This document shows, piece after piece, positions 26,095-35,016 of a DNA stretch of 64,000 nucleotides. The stretch comes from Aquipseudomonas alcaligenes MRY13-0052 (lineage in GTDB: Bacteria > Pseudomonadota > Gammaproteobacteria > Pseudomonadales > Pseudomonadaceae). How positions within the stretch are numbered: the first letter of the stretch is position 1; the number at the start of each line of letters is the position of its first letter. Position numbers and translations under genes: made by a program. The notes below the pieces were generated by a model. That model was not told the DNA's origin. It was given only the letters and a program-made list of their open reading frames with translations, and made no database searches. The DNA lies in NCBI GenBank assembly GCA_000474255.1, contig BATO01000012.1, positions 1-64,000 of the forward strand, given 5' to 3'.

Positions 26095-26423
26095 GGAGGG
26101 CTCCGGAAAAACGGGGAGCCCAATCTAAACCCAACGGTCAACGCGTGCACGCACCGGAAAAGGTAAAGGGGTGCCGCCCACCACTCGCCACGCACCACAA
26201 GGAGGCAACGGGTAACACTGCGCGCCATATAAGGGCATAAGAAACCCCCAAGGCCCGTCCTTGAGCGGGTGCTCGAACGCTGGCAGTGCGCCCGTTCAGA
26301 CGCCGGAATGCGGGACATGCCCCCGAATATCGCATCGGGCGCGGCGGGTCAGGGGATTAGAAAGGCGGGATCGAGCAGGGAGGCATTCCCGAACGGAGTC
26401 GTCCGCGCGGGAATGCCAGGGGA
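26095..26423. other. Intergenic stretch without a recognisable gene
   Basis: This 329-bp gap separates two minus-strand genes. It should hold the promoter of the dehydrogenase/hyi genes near 26100-26200 and, at its far end, the hairpin at 26382-26417. No conserved small reading frame was recognised. It is also where the order stops following one P. aeruginosa block and joins the other. Confidence 0.5.
26382..26417 (-). other. Long imperfect hairpin after the DUF2288 gene
   Basis: GGCATTCCCG (26382-26391) pairs with CGGGAATGCC (26408-26417), and an inner CGGA/TCCG stem (26394-26397, 26402-26405) continues it past a small internal loop. It starts 7 bp after the DUF2288 stop codon. Without a T-run it is a poor terminator and may act as a stabilising 3' stem. 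Confidence 0.5.
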
Positions 26424-26741
26424 TCAGTGCCGGGTCGGCGCCTCGTCGCGCTCCTGGACCAGCACCCAGGGCGCCACCACCACGGCCCACAGCTTCGGGT
26501 TCCGCGCCAGCAGGTCCTCGGCACGGCTTTCCTCGACCTTGGCGAGGCTGCCGGCGCCCAGCAGCTGGGCCACCTTGGGCTTGTCGTCCTCGGCCACCGC
26601 CAGGGCGACGCCGACCAGATCCTCCGCGCCCTCGACCCAGAGCAGCGCGCCCCGTGCGAAGAAGGGCTGCAGCTCCTCCCAGGTGATGGCGGCGGTCTCG
26701 CCGAGCAGCTTGGCATAGAGGGTGCTTGATGAATCGTTCAT
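26424..26741 (-). CDS. DUF2288 family protein
   Basis: 105 residues from the ATG at 26741 (MNDSSSTLYAKLLGETA). It carries the family hallmarks TLYAKLLGETAAITWEELQPFFARGALLWV and is a soluble, acidic cytoplasmic protein. DUF2288 has no assigned function. It stands between the catabolic trio and the braC promoter, in the position of a conserved hypothetical next to braC in P. aeruginosa. Confidence 0.82.
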   Translation of the reverse strand: MNDSSSTLYAKLLGETAAITWEELQPFFARGALLWVEGAEDLVGVALAVAEDDKPKVAQLLGAGSLAKVEESRAEDLLARNPKLWAVVVAPWVLVQERDEAPTRH

Positions 26742-26910
26742 GGCTTGCTCTGAGTGGAAAGGTAACGGTTGCAGGGCGGGCAATGATAACGCCGGCCATC
26801 TTGTTCACAAGTCCAGCCTGACGCCTCCCGCTCACTCCAGGGCACGCCGTTTTTCTATACGTTTGTTGCGATTTAGCGACATAGGAACATTCCGCCCCCA
26901 TGTGTCGGCT

Positions 26911-26952
26911 TTTCAAGCCGCAAATCGGCACTCTACACTGTACCGGTACAGT
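26911..26952 (+). promoter_or_regulatory. braC promoter region with a 16-bp palindrome
   Basis: ACTGTACCGGTACAGT (26937-26952) is a perfect palindrome 88 bp upstream of braC. A candidate sigma-70 promoter overlaps it: -35-like TTTCAA at 26911-26916 and -10-like TACACT at 26934-26939 with 17-bp spacing. A protein bound to the palindrome would cover the -10 and start site. The regulator is unknown. Confidence 0.5.
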
Positions 26953-27040
26953 TGCCGCGGGATATGGCGGGGTGGTTCAAAGGACCCTGTCCTGTAGGCA
27001 ATCAGGACAAAAACAACGAAAAACATAAGAGTGGAGCACT

Positions 27041-28162
27041 ATGAACAAGGCTACCAAGCAGATTTCCAAACTGTTCGCCGCTATGGCCCTCGCCGGTGTT
27101 GCCAGCTACTCCGTAGCCGCCGACACCATCAAGATCGCCCTGGCCGGCCCGGTGACCGGTGCTGTTGCCCAGTACGGTGAGATGCAATTCATCGGCGCCA
27201 AGATGGCGATCGAGCAGATCAACAAGGCTGGCGGCGTGAACGGCGCTCAACTGGAAGGCGTGGTCTACGACGACGCCTGCGACCCGAAACAAGCGGTCGC
27301 CGTAGCCAACAAGATCGTCAACGACGGCGTCAAATACGTTGTTGGCCACCTCTGCTCCAGCTCCACTCAGCCCGCGTCCGACATCTACGAAGACGAAGGC
27401 ATCCTGATGATCACCGCGGCGTCCACCAGCCCGGAAATCACCTCCCGTGGCTACCAGCTGGTGTTCCGCACCATCGGCCTGGACAGCCTGCAGGGCCCGA
27501 CCGCCGGCAACTTCATCGCTGACCACATCAAGCCGAAGACCGTCGCCGTCATCCACGACAAGCAGCAGTACGGCGAAGGCATCGCCACTGCCGTGAAGCA
27601 GACCCTGGAAGCCAAAGGCGGCAAGGTCGCCCTGTTCGAAGGCATCAACGCCGGCGACAAGGACTTCTCCGCCCTGATCGCCAAGCTGAAGCAAGCCAAC
27701 GTCGACTTCGTCTACTACGGCGGCTACCACCCGGAACTGGGCCTGCTGCTGCGCCAGTCGGCTGAAAAAGGCCTGAAAGCCCGCTTCATGGGTCCGGAAG
27801 GCGTAGGCAACAAGGAAATCTCGGCCATCGCCGGCCCGGCCTCCGAAGGCCTGCTGGTCACCCTGCCGAAATCCTTCGACCAGGATCCGAAGAACCAGGC
27901 CCTGGTAGATGCCTTCAAAGCCAAGAACGAAGACCCCACCGGCCCGTTCGTATTCCCGGCCTACGCCGCCGTGCAAGTGATTGCCGAAGGCATCAAGAAA
28001 GCCGGCGAAGACGACACCGCCAAAGTGGCCGCAGCCCTGCGCGCCAACAGCTTCGCCACCCCCACCGGCAACCTCTCCTTCGATGAGAAGGGCGATCTGA
28101 AGGACTTCAGCTTCGTGGTTTACGAATGGCACAAGGACGGCACCAAAACCGAAGCCAAATAA
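27041..28162 (+). CDS. braC: Branched-chain amino acid ABC transporter, periplasmic binding protein BraC
   Basis: 373 residues with a cleavable signal peptide (basic start, hydrophobic core, cleavage after about ASYSVAA at residue 26). The mature protein is a Leu/Ile/Val-binding type I periplasmic receptor (IKIALAGPVTGAVAQYGEMQ, ITAASTSPEIT). It captures Leu, Ile, Val and probably Ala/Thr for the BraDEFG permease encoded just downstream. Codon choice is more biased to a few preferred codons than in neighbours, consistent with high expression. A stem-loop between braC and braD probably makes its mRNA more abundant. Confidence 0.96.
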   Translation: MNKATKQISKLFAAMALAGVASYSVAADTIKIALAGPVTGAVAQYGEMQFIGAKMAIEQINKAGGVNGAQLEGVVYDDACDPKQAVAVANKIVNDGVKYVVGHLCSSSTQPASDIYEDEGILMITAASTSPEITSRGYQLVFRTIGLDSLQGPTAGNFIADHIKPKTVAVIHDKQQYGEGIATAVKQTLEAKGGKVALFEGINAGDKDFSALIAKLKQANVDFVYYGGYHPELGLLLRQSAEKGLKARFMGPEGVGNKEISAIAGPASEGLLVTLPKSFDQDPKNQALVDAFKAKNEDPTGPFVFPAYAAVQVIAEGIKKAGEDDTAKVAAALRANSFATPTGNLSFDEKGDLKDFSFVVYEWHKDGTKTEAK

Positions 28163-28182
28163 GCTTCCCGCCTTAAGCCCAG

Positions 28183-28212
28183 AGCCCACTGCACCCGCAG
28201 TGGGCTTTGTTT
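28183..28212 (+). terminator. Intercistronic stem-loop between braC and braD
   Basis: AGCCCACTGC-ACCC-GCAGTGGGCT followed by TTGTTT is a terminator-like hairpin 20 bp after braC. Since braD-G have no clear promoter of their own in the remaining 67 bp, partial read-through is the likely design, giving excess binding protein over permease. Confidence 0.8.
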
Positions 28213-28278
28213 ATCCGAGTTTTACGGGCTCCGCTGCGCCACAAGCGCCGCTTTACGTGATGCCCGAGGAGTTGGGGA

Positions 28279-29198
<920 letters not shown>

Positions 29199-29202
<4 letters not shown>

Positions 29203-30458
29203 TCACCCAGAAATCCCTCAAGACCGCGTTCTTCAGCGCGCTGCTGGTGCTGGCCGTCGCCTACCCGGTGATGGGCCTGAAGCTCAGCACCGTGGGCATC
29301 AGCCTGCAGGTGCAGGGCGCCAGCCCCGCCGTGCTCTGGACCATCGCCGGTTGCGCCATCGCCATGTTCTTCTGGCAGTTGTTCCGCACCCGCCTGACGA
29401 GTGCCCTGGAAAACGCGCCGAAGCTGCCGAAGCTTTCTAGCAAAACCAGCAACTTCCTCACCCTGCCCTCCACCCAGCGCTGGATCATCCTCGGCCTGGT
29501 GGTGGTCGCCCTCGCCTGGCCGTTCTTTGGCTCCCGCGGCGCGGTGGACATCGCCACCCTGATCCTGATCTACGTGATGCTCGGCCTCGGCCTGAACATC
29601 GTGGTCGGCCTCGCCGGCCTGCTGGACCTGGGCTACGTGGGCTTCTACGCCGTGGGCGCCTACAGCTACGCGCTGCTGTCGCACTACTACGGCCTGGGCT
29701 TCTGGGTATGCCTGCCGATCGCCGGCCTGATGGCGGCCTTCTTCGGCTTCATCCTCGGCTTCCCGGTGCTGCGCCTGCGCGGTGACTACCTGGCCATCGT
29801 GACCCTCGGCTTCGGCGAGATCATCCGCATCCTGCTGCGCAACCTCACCGAGATCACCGGCGGCCCCAACGGCATCAGCAACATCGAGAAGCCGAGCCTG
29901 TTCGGCCTCTCCTTCGAGCGCCGCGCGGCCGAAGGCATGCAGACCTTCCACGAGTACTTCGGCATTGCCTACAACTCGGTGAACAAGGTGGTGTTCCTCT
30001 ACCTGATCGCCCTGCTGCTGGTGCTGCTGACCCTGTTCGTGATCAACCGCCTCCTGCGCATGCCCATCGGCCGTGCCTGGGAAGCGCTGCGTGAAGACGA
30101 GATCGCCTGCCGCGCACTGGGCATGAACCCCACCATCATCAAGCTCTCCGCATTCACCCTGGGCGCCTGCTTCGCCGGTTTCGCCGGCAGCTTCTTCGCC
30201 GCGCGCCAAGGCCTGGTGACCCCGGAGTCCTTCACCTTCATCGAGTCGGCGATCATCCTCGCCATCGTCGTGCTGGGTGGCATGGGGTCGCAGCTGGGGA
30301 TCATCCTCGCCGCGATCGTGATGATCCTGCTGCCGGAACTCGCCCGTGAATTCAACGAGTACCGCATGCTGATGTTCGGCGCCCTGATGGTGCTGATGAT
30401 GATCTGGCGTCCGCAGGGCCTGCTGCCCATGCAACGTCCCCACCTGGAGCTGAAGTGA
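29199..30458 (+). CDS. braE: Branched-chain amino acid ABC permease BraE (LivM-like)
   Basis: 419 residues, with an N-terminal extension of two spans ahead of the conserved LivM core, normal for Pseudomonas Bra[37 protein letters not shown] and the cytoplasmic coupling loop [22 protein letters not shown] are diagnostic. It is coupled to braD upstream by ATGA and to braF downstream (last base of the stop is the first base of the braF ATG). Confidence 0.95.
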
Positions 30459-31225
30459 TGAGCCGCCCGATCCTGGAAGTAAGCGGCCTTTCCATGCGTT
30501 TCGGCGGCCTCCTGGCCGTCAACGGCGTGGCACTGTCCGTCCAAGAAAAACAGGTGGTCTCGATGATCGGCCCGAACGGCGCCGGCAAGACCACCGTATT
30601 CAACTGCCTGACCGGCTTCTACCAGCCCACCGGCGGCAGCATCCGCCTCGACGGTGAGCAGATCGAAGGCCTGCCGGGCCACAAGATCGCCCGCAAGGGC
30701 GTGGTGCGTACCTTCCAGAACGTCCGCCTGTTCAAGGAAATGACCGCTGTCGAGAACCTGCTGGTCGCCCAGCATCGTCACCTCAACACCAATTTCCTTG
30801 CCGGCCTGTTCAAGACCCCGGGCTTCCGCAAGAGCGAGCGCGAGGCCATGGACTACGCCGCGCACTGGCTCGAGCAGGTCAACCTGACCGACGTCGCCAA
30901 CCGCCCGGCGGGTACCCTCGCCTACGGCCAGCAGCGTCGCCTGGAAATCGCCCGCTGCATGATGACGCGCCCGCGCATCCTCATGCTCGACGAGCCGGCC
31001 GCCGGCCTCAACCCGCGCGAGACCGAGGACCTCAAGGCCCTGATCGCCCTGCTGCGCAACGAGTACAACGTCACCGTGCTGCTGATCGAGCACGACATGC
31101 ACCTGGTGATGAGCATTTCCGACCATATCTACGTGATCAACCAGGGCACCCCCCTGGCCGACGGTACGCCGGAGCAGATCCGCAGCAACCCGGATGTGAT
31201 CAAAGCCTATCTGGGGGAGGCCTGA
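30458..31225 (+). CDS. braF: Branched-chain amino acid ABC ATPase BraF (LivG-like)
   Basis: 255 residues from the ATG at 30458; a GTG one codon earlier is also possible. Walker A GPNGAGKTT, signature LAYGQQRRLEIAR (a LivG-type variant of LSGGQ), Walker B ILMLDEPAAGLNP and the switch His in LLIEHDMHLVMS are present. Together with BraG it powers transport from the cytoplasmic side. Confidence 0.95.
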   Translation: MSRPILEVSGLSMRFGGLLAVNGVALSVQEKQVVSMIGPNGAGKTTVFNCLTGFYQPTGGSIRLDGEQIEGLPGHKIARKGVVRTFQNVRLFKEMTAVENLLVAQHRHLNTNFLAGLFKTPGFRKSEREAMDYAAHWLEQVNLTDVANRPAGTLAYGQQRRLEIARCMMTRPRILMLDEPAAGLNPRETEDLKALIALLRNEYNVTVLLIEHDMHLVMSISDHIYVINQGTPLADGTPEQIRSNPDVIKAYLGEA

Positions 31226-31228
31226 GCC

Positions 31229-31930
31229 ATGCTGAGTTTCGACAAGGTTTCCACCTTCTACGGCAAGGTCCAGGCGCTGCACGAGGTCAGCATGGAAGTC
31301 AGCCGTGGCGAGATCGTCACCCTGATCGGCGCCAACGGTGCCGGCAAGTCGACCCTGCTGATGACCCTCTGCGGCTCGCCACGCGCGGCCAGCGGCAGCA
31401 TCCGCTACCTGGGCGAGGAACTGGTCGGCCAGGAATCCAGCGACATCATGCGCAAGAGCATCGCGGTGGTGCCGGAAGGCCGCCGCGTGTTCGCCCGCCT
31501 GACGGTCGAGGAGAACCTGGCCATGGGCGGTTTCTTCACGCCCAAGGGTGATTACGACGAGCAGATGGACAAGATCCTCGGCCTCTTCCCGCGCCTCAAG
31601 GAACGCTTCGAGCAGCGCGCCGGCACCATGTCCGGTGGCGAACAGCAGATGCTCGCCATCGGCCGCGCGCTGATGAGCAAGCCGCAACTGCTGCTGCTCG
31701 ACGAACCCTCCCTGGGCCTGGCGCCGATCATCATCCAGCAGATCTTCGACATCATCGAACAGCTGCGCCGTGATGGCGTGACCGTGTTCCTCGTCGAGCA
31801 GAACGCCAACCAGGCGCTCAAGCTCGCCGACCGCGGCTACGTGCTGGAGAACGGTCGCATCGTCATGCAAGGCACCGGCGAAGCACTGCTCACCGACCCC
31901 AAGGTGCGCGACGCCTACCTGGGCGGCTGA
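31229..31930 (+). CDS. braG: Branched-chain amino acid ABC ATPase BraG (LivF-like)
   Basis: 233 residues. Walker A GANGAGKST, signature MSGGEQQMLAIGRALM, Walker B LLLLDEPSLGLAP and the LivF-typical VPEGRRVFARLTVEENL are intact. It starts 3 bp after the braF stop codon and ends the operon, followed by a strong terminator. Confidence 0.95.
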   Translation: MLSFDKVSTFYGKVQALHEVSMEVSRGEIVTLIGANGAGKSTLLMTLCGSPRAASGSIRYLGEELVGQESSDIMRKSIAVVPEGRRVFARLTVEENLAMGGFFTPKGDYDEQMDKILGLFPRLKERFEQRAGTMSGGEQQMLAIGRALMSKPQLLLLDEPSLGLAPIIIQQIFDIIEQLRRDGVTVFLVEQNANQALKLADRGYVLENGRIVMQGTGEALLTDPKVRDAYLGG

Positions 31931-31948
31931 TCCCCGCGGCAATACGAC

Positions 31949-31973
31949 AACGGCCCCTTTCGGGGCCGTTTTC
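31949..31973 (+). terminator. Intrinsic terminator of the bra operon
   Basis: AACGGCCCC-TTTC-GGGGCCGTT followed by TTC, 18 bp after the braG stop codon. Confidence 0.9.
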
Positions 31974-32078
31974 ATTGGTGCCGGAAACAAAGGCCGGGAG
32001 CCGCACCGCAGGTTGGTGCCGAGCGCAGCGAGGCCCAACATCAGGCTGCCCGGCCCCGCTGCGCTGGGTTTCTCAGAC

Positions 32079-32108
32079 GTAGGATGGGTAGAGCGCAGCG
32101 AAACCCAT
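32079..32108 (+). repeat. GTAGGATGGGT dispersed repeat
   Basis: It reads GTAGGATGGGTAGAGC then GCAGCGAAACCCAT. Directly before it (about 32018-32072) lies a related arrangement with GAGCGCAGCGAGGCCCAAC facing CGCTGCGCTGGGTTTC, so this gap holds two members of the same repeat superfamily side by side. Confidence 0.6.
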
Positions 32109-32124
32109 GCTGAGCAGGAGCCCT

Positions 32125-33039
32125 CTACAGCCCCAACCTGTCCAGCGCCCGACGGCTGCGCTCGAACCAGTCCAGCAGGTAATCCATCAGCACCTGGGTG
32201 CGCCGGGGCAGGCCGCCCTGGAAGGGATGCACGAGGAACACCGGTGACTGCCGCGTCTGGTAGCCACGCAGCAGCCACACCAGGCGCCCATCGGCCAGTT
32301 CGTCATGCAACATGTAGGACGGCAGCCGGGCGATGCCGGCCCCGGACAACGCCGCCTTCTTCAGCAGGCTGTAGTGATTGCTCGCCAGGTTGCCGGCCAC
32401 GCTGACCCGCTCCAGCTGGTGCTGGCGGTGGTAGAGCCATTCTTCAAAGCCGGCGTAATGGGTGTTGAGCAGGCACTGGTGCCCGGCCAGGTCCGCCGGT
32501 GCCTGGGGCTCGCCATGGCGGGCCAGGTACGCGGGCGCGGCGCAGGTGATCTCCTCCAGGGAGAACAGCGGCCGCGCCACCAGGCGCTCGTCCAGGTGCG
32601 GACCGGAGCGCACCCCCAGGTCATAGCCCTCCCCCACCAGGTCGCGGTAGCTGTTGCTCAGGTCCAGCTCCACCCGCACCTCGGGGTAGCGACGGGTGAA
32701 CTCCAGCAACAGCGCATCGAAGAAGGTCTCCCCCAGGGACACCGGCACCGTGATGCGCACCCGTCCGGCTATCTCCTCCTGCAGGCGCTGCACCGCCTGG
32801 CGTGCCCGGTTGGCCTGGGCCAGCAACGCCTGGGCCTCGGGCAGCAGCGCGGCGCCGGCGGCGGTCAGGTCCAGCCGTCGCGTGGTGCGGTGCAGCAGGG
32901 TGGCGCCGAGGCCCTGCTCCAGCTGGCGCATGCGCTTGGACAGTTGGCCCTTGCTGCACCCCAGGCGCTCGGCGGCGCCGGTGAAGCTGCCCACCTCCAG
33001 CAGCACGGCGAAGGCCGCCAGGTCATCCATCTCGCTCAT
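32125..33039 (-). CDS. LysR-family transcriptional regulator
   Basis: 304 residues, full length. The winged helix-turn-helix (GSFTGAAERLGCSKGQLSKRMRQLEQGLG, about residues 17-45) and the effector-binding domain (AGRVRITVPVSLGETFFDALLLEF) place it in the large CrgA/DsdC-like branch. It is transcribed divergently from the SDR gene at 33155 over a 115-bp gap, the usual arrangement for a LysR protein and its target. Confidence 0.9.
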   Translation of the reverse strand: MSEMDDLAAFAVLLEVGSFTGAAERLGCSKGQLSKRMRQLEQGLGATLLHRTTRRLDLTAAGAALLPEAQALLAQANRARQAVQRLQEEIAGRVRITVPVSLGETFFDALLLEFTRRYPEVRVELDLSNSYRDLVGEGYDLGVRSGPHLDERLVARPLFSLEEITCAAPAYLARHGEPQAPADLAGHQCLLNTHYAGFEEWLYHRQHQLERVSVAGNLASNHYSLLKKAALSGAGIARLPSYMLHDELADGRLVWLLRGYQTRQSPVFLVHPFQGGLPRRTQVLMDYLLDWFERSRRALDRLGL

Positions 33040-33154
33040 GGGAGCCCCTCACTGTTTCCATATGAGAACCACAGGTTTCCGATTGCCTGGATTATCGACA
33101 ACAAAAGCGACTCTACACTGGCGTCAGTCATCCACACACGCAGGAATCGAACCC

Positions 33155-33754
33155 ATGAAGATCATCCTCATTGGCGCCAGCGGCACCATCGGCCAGGCCA
33201 TCGACAACGAGCTCAAGGAACGCCACGAGATCATCCGCGTCGGCCACAGCAGCGGCGACTTCCAGGTGGACATCCGCGACGCCGCGTCGATCCGCCGCCT
33301 GTTCGAGCAGACCGGCCGCTTCGATGCGCTGATCAGCGCCACCGGCAAGGTGCACTTCGGCGCGCTGGCGGAAATGGGCGAGGCGCAGTTCGCCGTGGGC
33401 CTGGCGGACAAGCTGATGGGCCAGGTGAACCTGGTGCTGATCGGCCGCGAGTTCGCCAACGACGGCGCCTCCTTCACCCTCACCTCGGGCGTGCTCAGCG
33501 ACGACCCGATCCGCGCCGGCTCCTCGGCGAGCATGGTCAACGGTGCCCTCGACAGCTTCGTGAAAAGCGCCGCCATCGAGCTGCCCCGCGGCCTGCGCAT
33601 CAACAGCGTCAGCCCCACGGTGATCGAAGAGGCCCTGCCCTCCTACGGCCCCTTCTTCCGTGGCTACAAGGCCGTGCCGGCCGCCGTCGCCGCCCTGGCC
33701 TATGCGAAGAGCGCCGAGGGCGCGCAGACCGGCCAGGTGTACCGCGTCTGGTAA
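33155..33754 (+). CDS. Atypical short-chain dehydrogenase-like protein without the YxxxK pair
   Basis: 199 residues from the ATG at 33155. The nucleotide-binding start IILIGASGTIGQAI is an intact Rossmann glycine motif. Aligning the helix that normally carries Tyr-x-x-x-Lys (here within GSSASMVNGALDSFVKSA) leaves Ala and Asn in those positions, so the classical catalytic residues are missing. This fits, from memory, the Lin1944-like SDR subgroup of unknown function. It may bind NAD(P)H without ordinary oxidoreductase activity. The divergent LysR gene is its likely regulator. Confidence 0.82.
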   Translation: MKIILIGASGTIGQAIDNELKERHEIIRVGHSSGDFQVDIRDAASIRRLFEQTGRFDALISATGKVHFGALAEMGEAQFAVGLADKLMGQVNLVLIGREFANDGASFTLTSGVLSDDPIRAGSSASMVNGALDSFVKSAAIELPRGLRINSVSPTVIEEALPSYGPFFRGYKAVPAAVAALAYAKSAEGAQTGQVYRVW

Positions 33755-33757
33755 GGC

Positions 33758-34153
33758 TCAAGCCTCGCCGGCGTAACACACCGGCGAGCTGGACGGGCCT
33801 TCGCGGTCCAGTTCCTCCTCGAGGAACTCGGCCAGCACCCGGGCGTTGTTGGCCTGCTCCTCGCGGGCGGCGAACAGCAGCGTGAGGGTGCCCTGCCGGG
33901 CCATCTGCAGCAGCCCCTGCCAATGCTCGGGGTGGGCGGCCAGCTCACCGCGATAGCGCAGGCGGAATTCCTCGAACAGCGCCGGATCGTGGCAGAAGTC
34001 CCGGCGCAGCTCGGCCGAAGGCGCCACCTCGCGCAACCAGGCGTCGAGCCCCAGCGCCTCCTTGCGGCAGCCCCGGGGCCACAGCCGGTCCACCAGCACC
34101 CGCTGGCCGTCGTCGTCCCGCTTCTCCTCGTACACCCGCCTGCACTGGATCAT
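33758..34153 (-). CDS. DUF488 (YeaO-like) protein
   Basis: 131 residues. The start MIQCRRVYEE, then VLVDRLWPRG and a conserved LFAAREEQANNARVL segment, define the COG3189/DUF488 family. Its function is not established. It is convergent with the SDR gene (3-bp gap) and divergent from the lipoprotein gene at 34224. Confidence 0.85.
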   Translation of the reverse strand: MIQCRRVYEEKRDDDGQRVLVDRLWPRGCRKEALGLDAWLREVAPSAELRRDFCHDPALFEEFRLRYRGELAAHPEHWQGLLQMARQGTLTLLFAAREEQANNARVLAEFLEEELDREGPSSSPVCYAGEA

Positions 34154-34223
34154 CCTGCTTCCCCGCCCTTGAGATCACCGAGGCGCCCCGGTAACGTGGC
34201 CGCTCCCTTCAGGAGGCCCACCG

Positions 34224-34886
34224 ATGCGCGTTGTCCGTCCACTGCTTTTCAGTCTGCTCCCCCTCTTCGCCGGCTGCCAGATGCTCGCCACCGAAGACGC
34301 ACCCGCGCCCCTGGCGCCACGCACCCAGGGTGAGCTGAGCGCCGACGCCGGCCACCTGCTGTTCCGCCCCTGCTCCGAGCAGCGCCGCTTCGTGGTCGCC
34401 GACAGCGGCGCCACCGGCATCCTCCAGGAAGCCGCCACCCTGCTGGACGATGGCCCCGGCCCGCTGTTCGTCGACCTGCGCGGCAACCTCGGCGCCAGCA
34501 AGGGCGCCGACGGCCAGATGGACGTCACCCAGCTCTATCGCCTGCAGCGCGAAGGCCATGGCTGCGAAGACCTCAACTTCAAGCGCCTGCTGCTGCGCGC
34601 CAGCGGCCACGAGCCGGAGTGGAACATCAACGTCAACGCCAAGGGCCTGGTGCTGGAGCAGCTCGGCCAGGAGCCCGTCGCCCTGCCCTACATGGAAGAA
34701 CAGCTGCCCGACGGCCGCTTCAACCTCACCAGCGAAGCCAACGGCAAGCGCGTGGAGCTCTGGGTCGCCCCGCAGCGCTGCGTCGACGCCATGAGCGGCT
34801 CGGTGCAGCACCTGACCGCCGAATTGCGCCTGGACGGCAAGCCCCTGCGTGGCTGCGCCTACTTCGGCGGCTCGCGCAACGAGTGA
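34224..34886 (+). CDS. Putative lipoprotein, COG3650-like
   Basis: 220 residues with AGGAG eight bases before the start. The signal ends LLPLFAGC (Cys at about residue 18) with Gln at +2, predicting an outer-membrane lipoprotein. The remainder has two similar beta-rich halves, with ASGHEPEWNINV in the second, a segment typical of COG3650 proteins. Four cysteines in the mature part could form disulphides. Function unknown. Confidence 0.8.
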   Translation: MRVVRPLLFSLLPLFAGCQMLATEDAPAPLAPRTQGELSADAGHLLFRPCSEQRRFVVADSGATGILQEAATLLDDGPGPLFVDLRGNLGASKGADGQMDVTQLYRLQREGHGCEDLNFKRLLLRASGHEPEWNINVNAKGLVLEQLGQEPVALPYMEEQLPDGRFNLTSEANGKRVELWVAPQRCVDAMSGSVQHLTAELRLDGKPLRGCAYFGGSRNE

Positions 34887-35016
34887 GCCCCTGCCCGGCC
34901 GACCCCGGCCGGGCCGCTTTCCCGCTGCACACTCGGCCGCCATAACCGGGCGGTCGGGGCGCGCCACCGGCGGCGACCTCCTAAGCTTGTCCATGGACAA
35001 GCACAAGGAGAACGAC

